Positions 15,558 through 15,588 of a stretch of 15,588 nt of DNA are shown in pieces. Position numbers and translations under genes: made by a program. Below the pieces are notes generated by a model that saw only the letters and a program-made list of their open reading frames with translations, was not told where the DNA came from and made no database searches. The DNA is from an uncultured Planctomycetales bacterium (GTDB lineage Bacteria; Planctomycetota; Planctomycetia; Pirellulales; S012-138), in contig CALJLD010000153.1 of NCBI GenBank assembly GCA_937982665.1, positions 1-15,588 on the forward strand. The letters are read 5' to 3'. Each line of letters starts with the position of its first letter. Position 1 is the first letter of the stretch.

Positions 15558-15588
15558 TTGATGTGGGTGTTGATATTGTTAGATAGGA

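Overview
This window reads as chromosomal DNA from a member of the Planctomycetota, most likely a Pirellulales-like lineage. The main evidence is a minus-strand module of three planctomycete-typical secreted proteins: a DUF1592-series protein with the planctomycete cytochrome CxxCH site, a DUF1552 protein and a DUF1501 protein. GC-rich codon use, frequent starts without a clear Shine-Dalgarno sequence, and an LPS-heptose gene (hldE) fit this assignment. No transposase, tRNA, rRNA or CRISPR array was seen.

Layout. Positions 1-432 hold no gene but carry a cluster of palindromic intergenic repeats: two ~74-bp copies plus a partial third. Then, all on the minus strand: a small secreted protein of unknown function (510-1100) with a hairpin terminator; the operon 7068 -> 1502 encoding the cytochrome-type DUF1592 protein, the DUF1552 protein (translationally coupled by a TTGA overlap) and the DUF1501 protein, with a sigma70-like promoter upstream and a U-tract terminator downstream; a 1032-residue fusion protein (7302-10400) joining an APH-type small-molecule kinase, an M23/LytM metallopeptidase-like domain and a class III PLP enzyme; an inositol-3-phosphate synthase 61 bp upstream of it (10462-11778), probably co-transcribed; and hldE (12213-13712). 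Divergent from hldE on the plus strand is a deoxyhypusine-synthase-fold protein (13971-14960). The right end holds a likely terminator, a minus-strand coding remnant and a small basic ORF.

How the genes fit together. The DUF1592/1552/1501 proteins are all predicted to be exported, and probably form one envelope or extracytoplasmic system whose chemistry is unknown. The fusion protein has the domain logic of an amino-alcohol kinase plus phospho-lyase (hydroxylysine kinase plus AGXT2L-type lyase). Next to inositol-phosphate synthase it suggests turnover of polar head-group or osmolyte compounds, which is inference. HldE makes ADP-heptose for LPS.

The most interesting items are the deoxyhypusine-synthase-like enzyme, which keeps a candidate catalytic lysine although bacteria lack eIF5A, and the three-domain fusion with intact metallopeptidase ligands in an apparently cytoplasmic enzyme.
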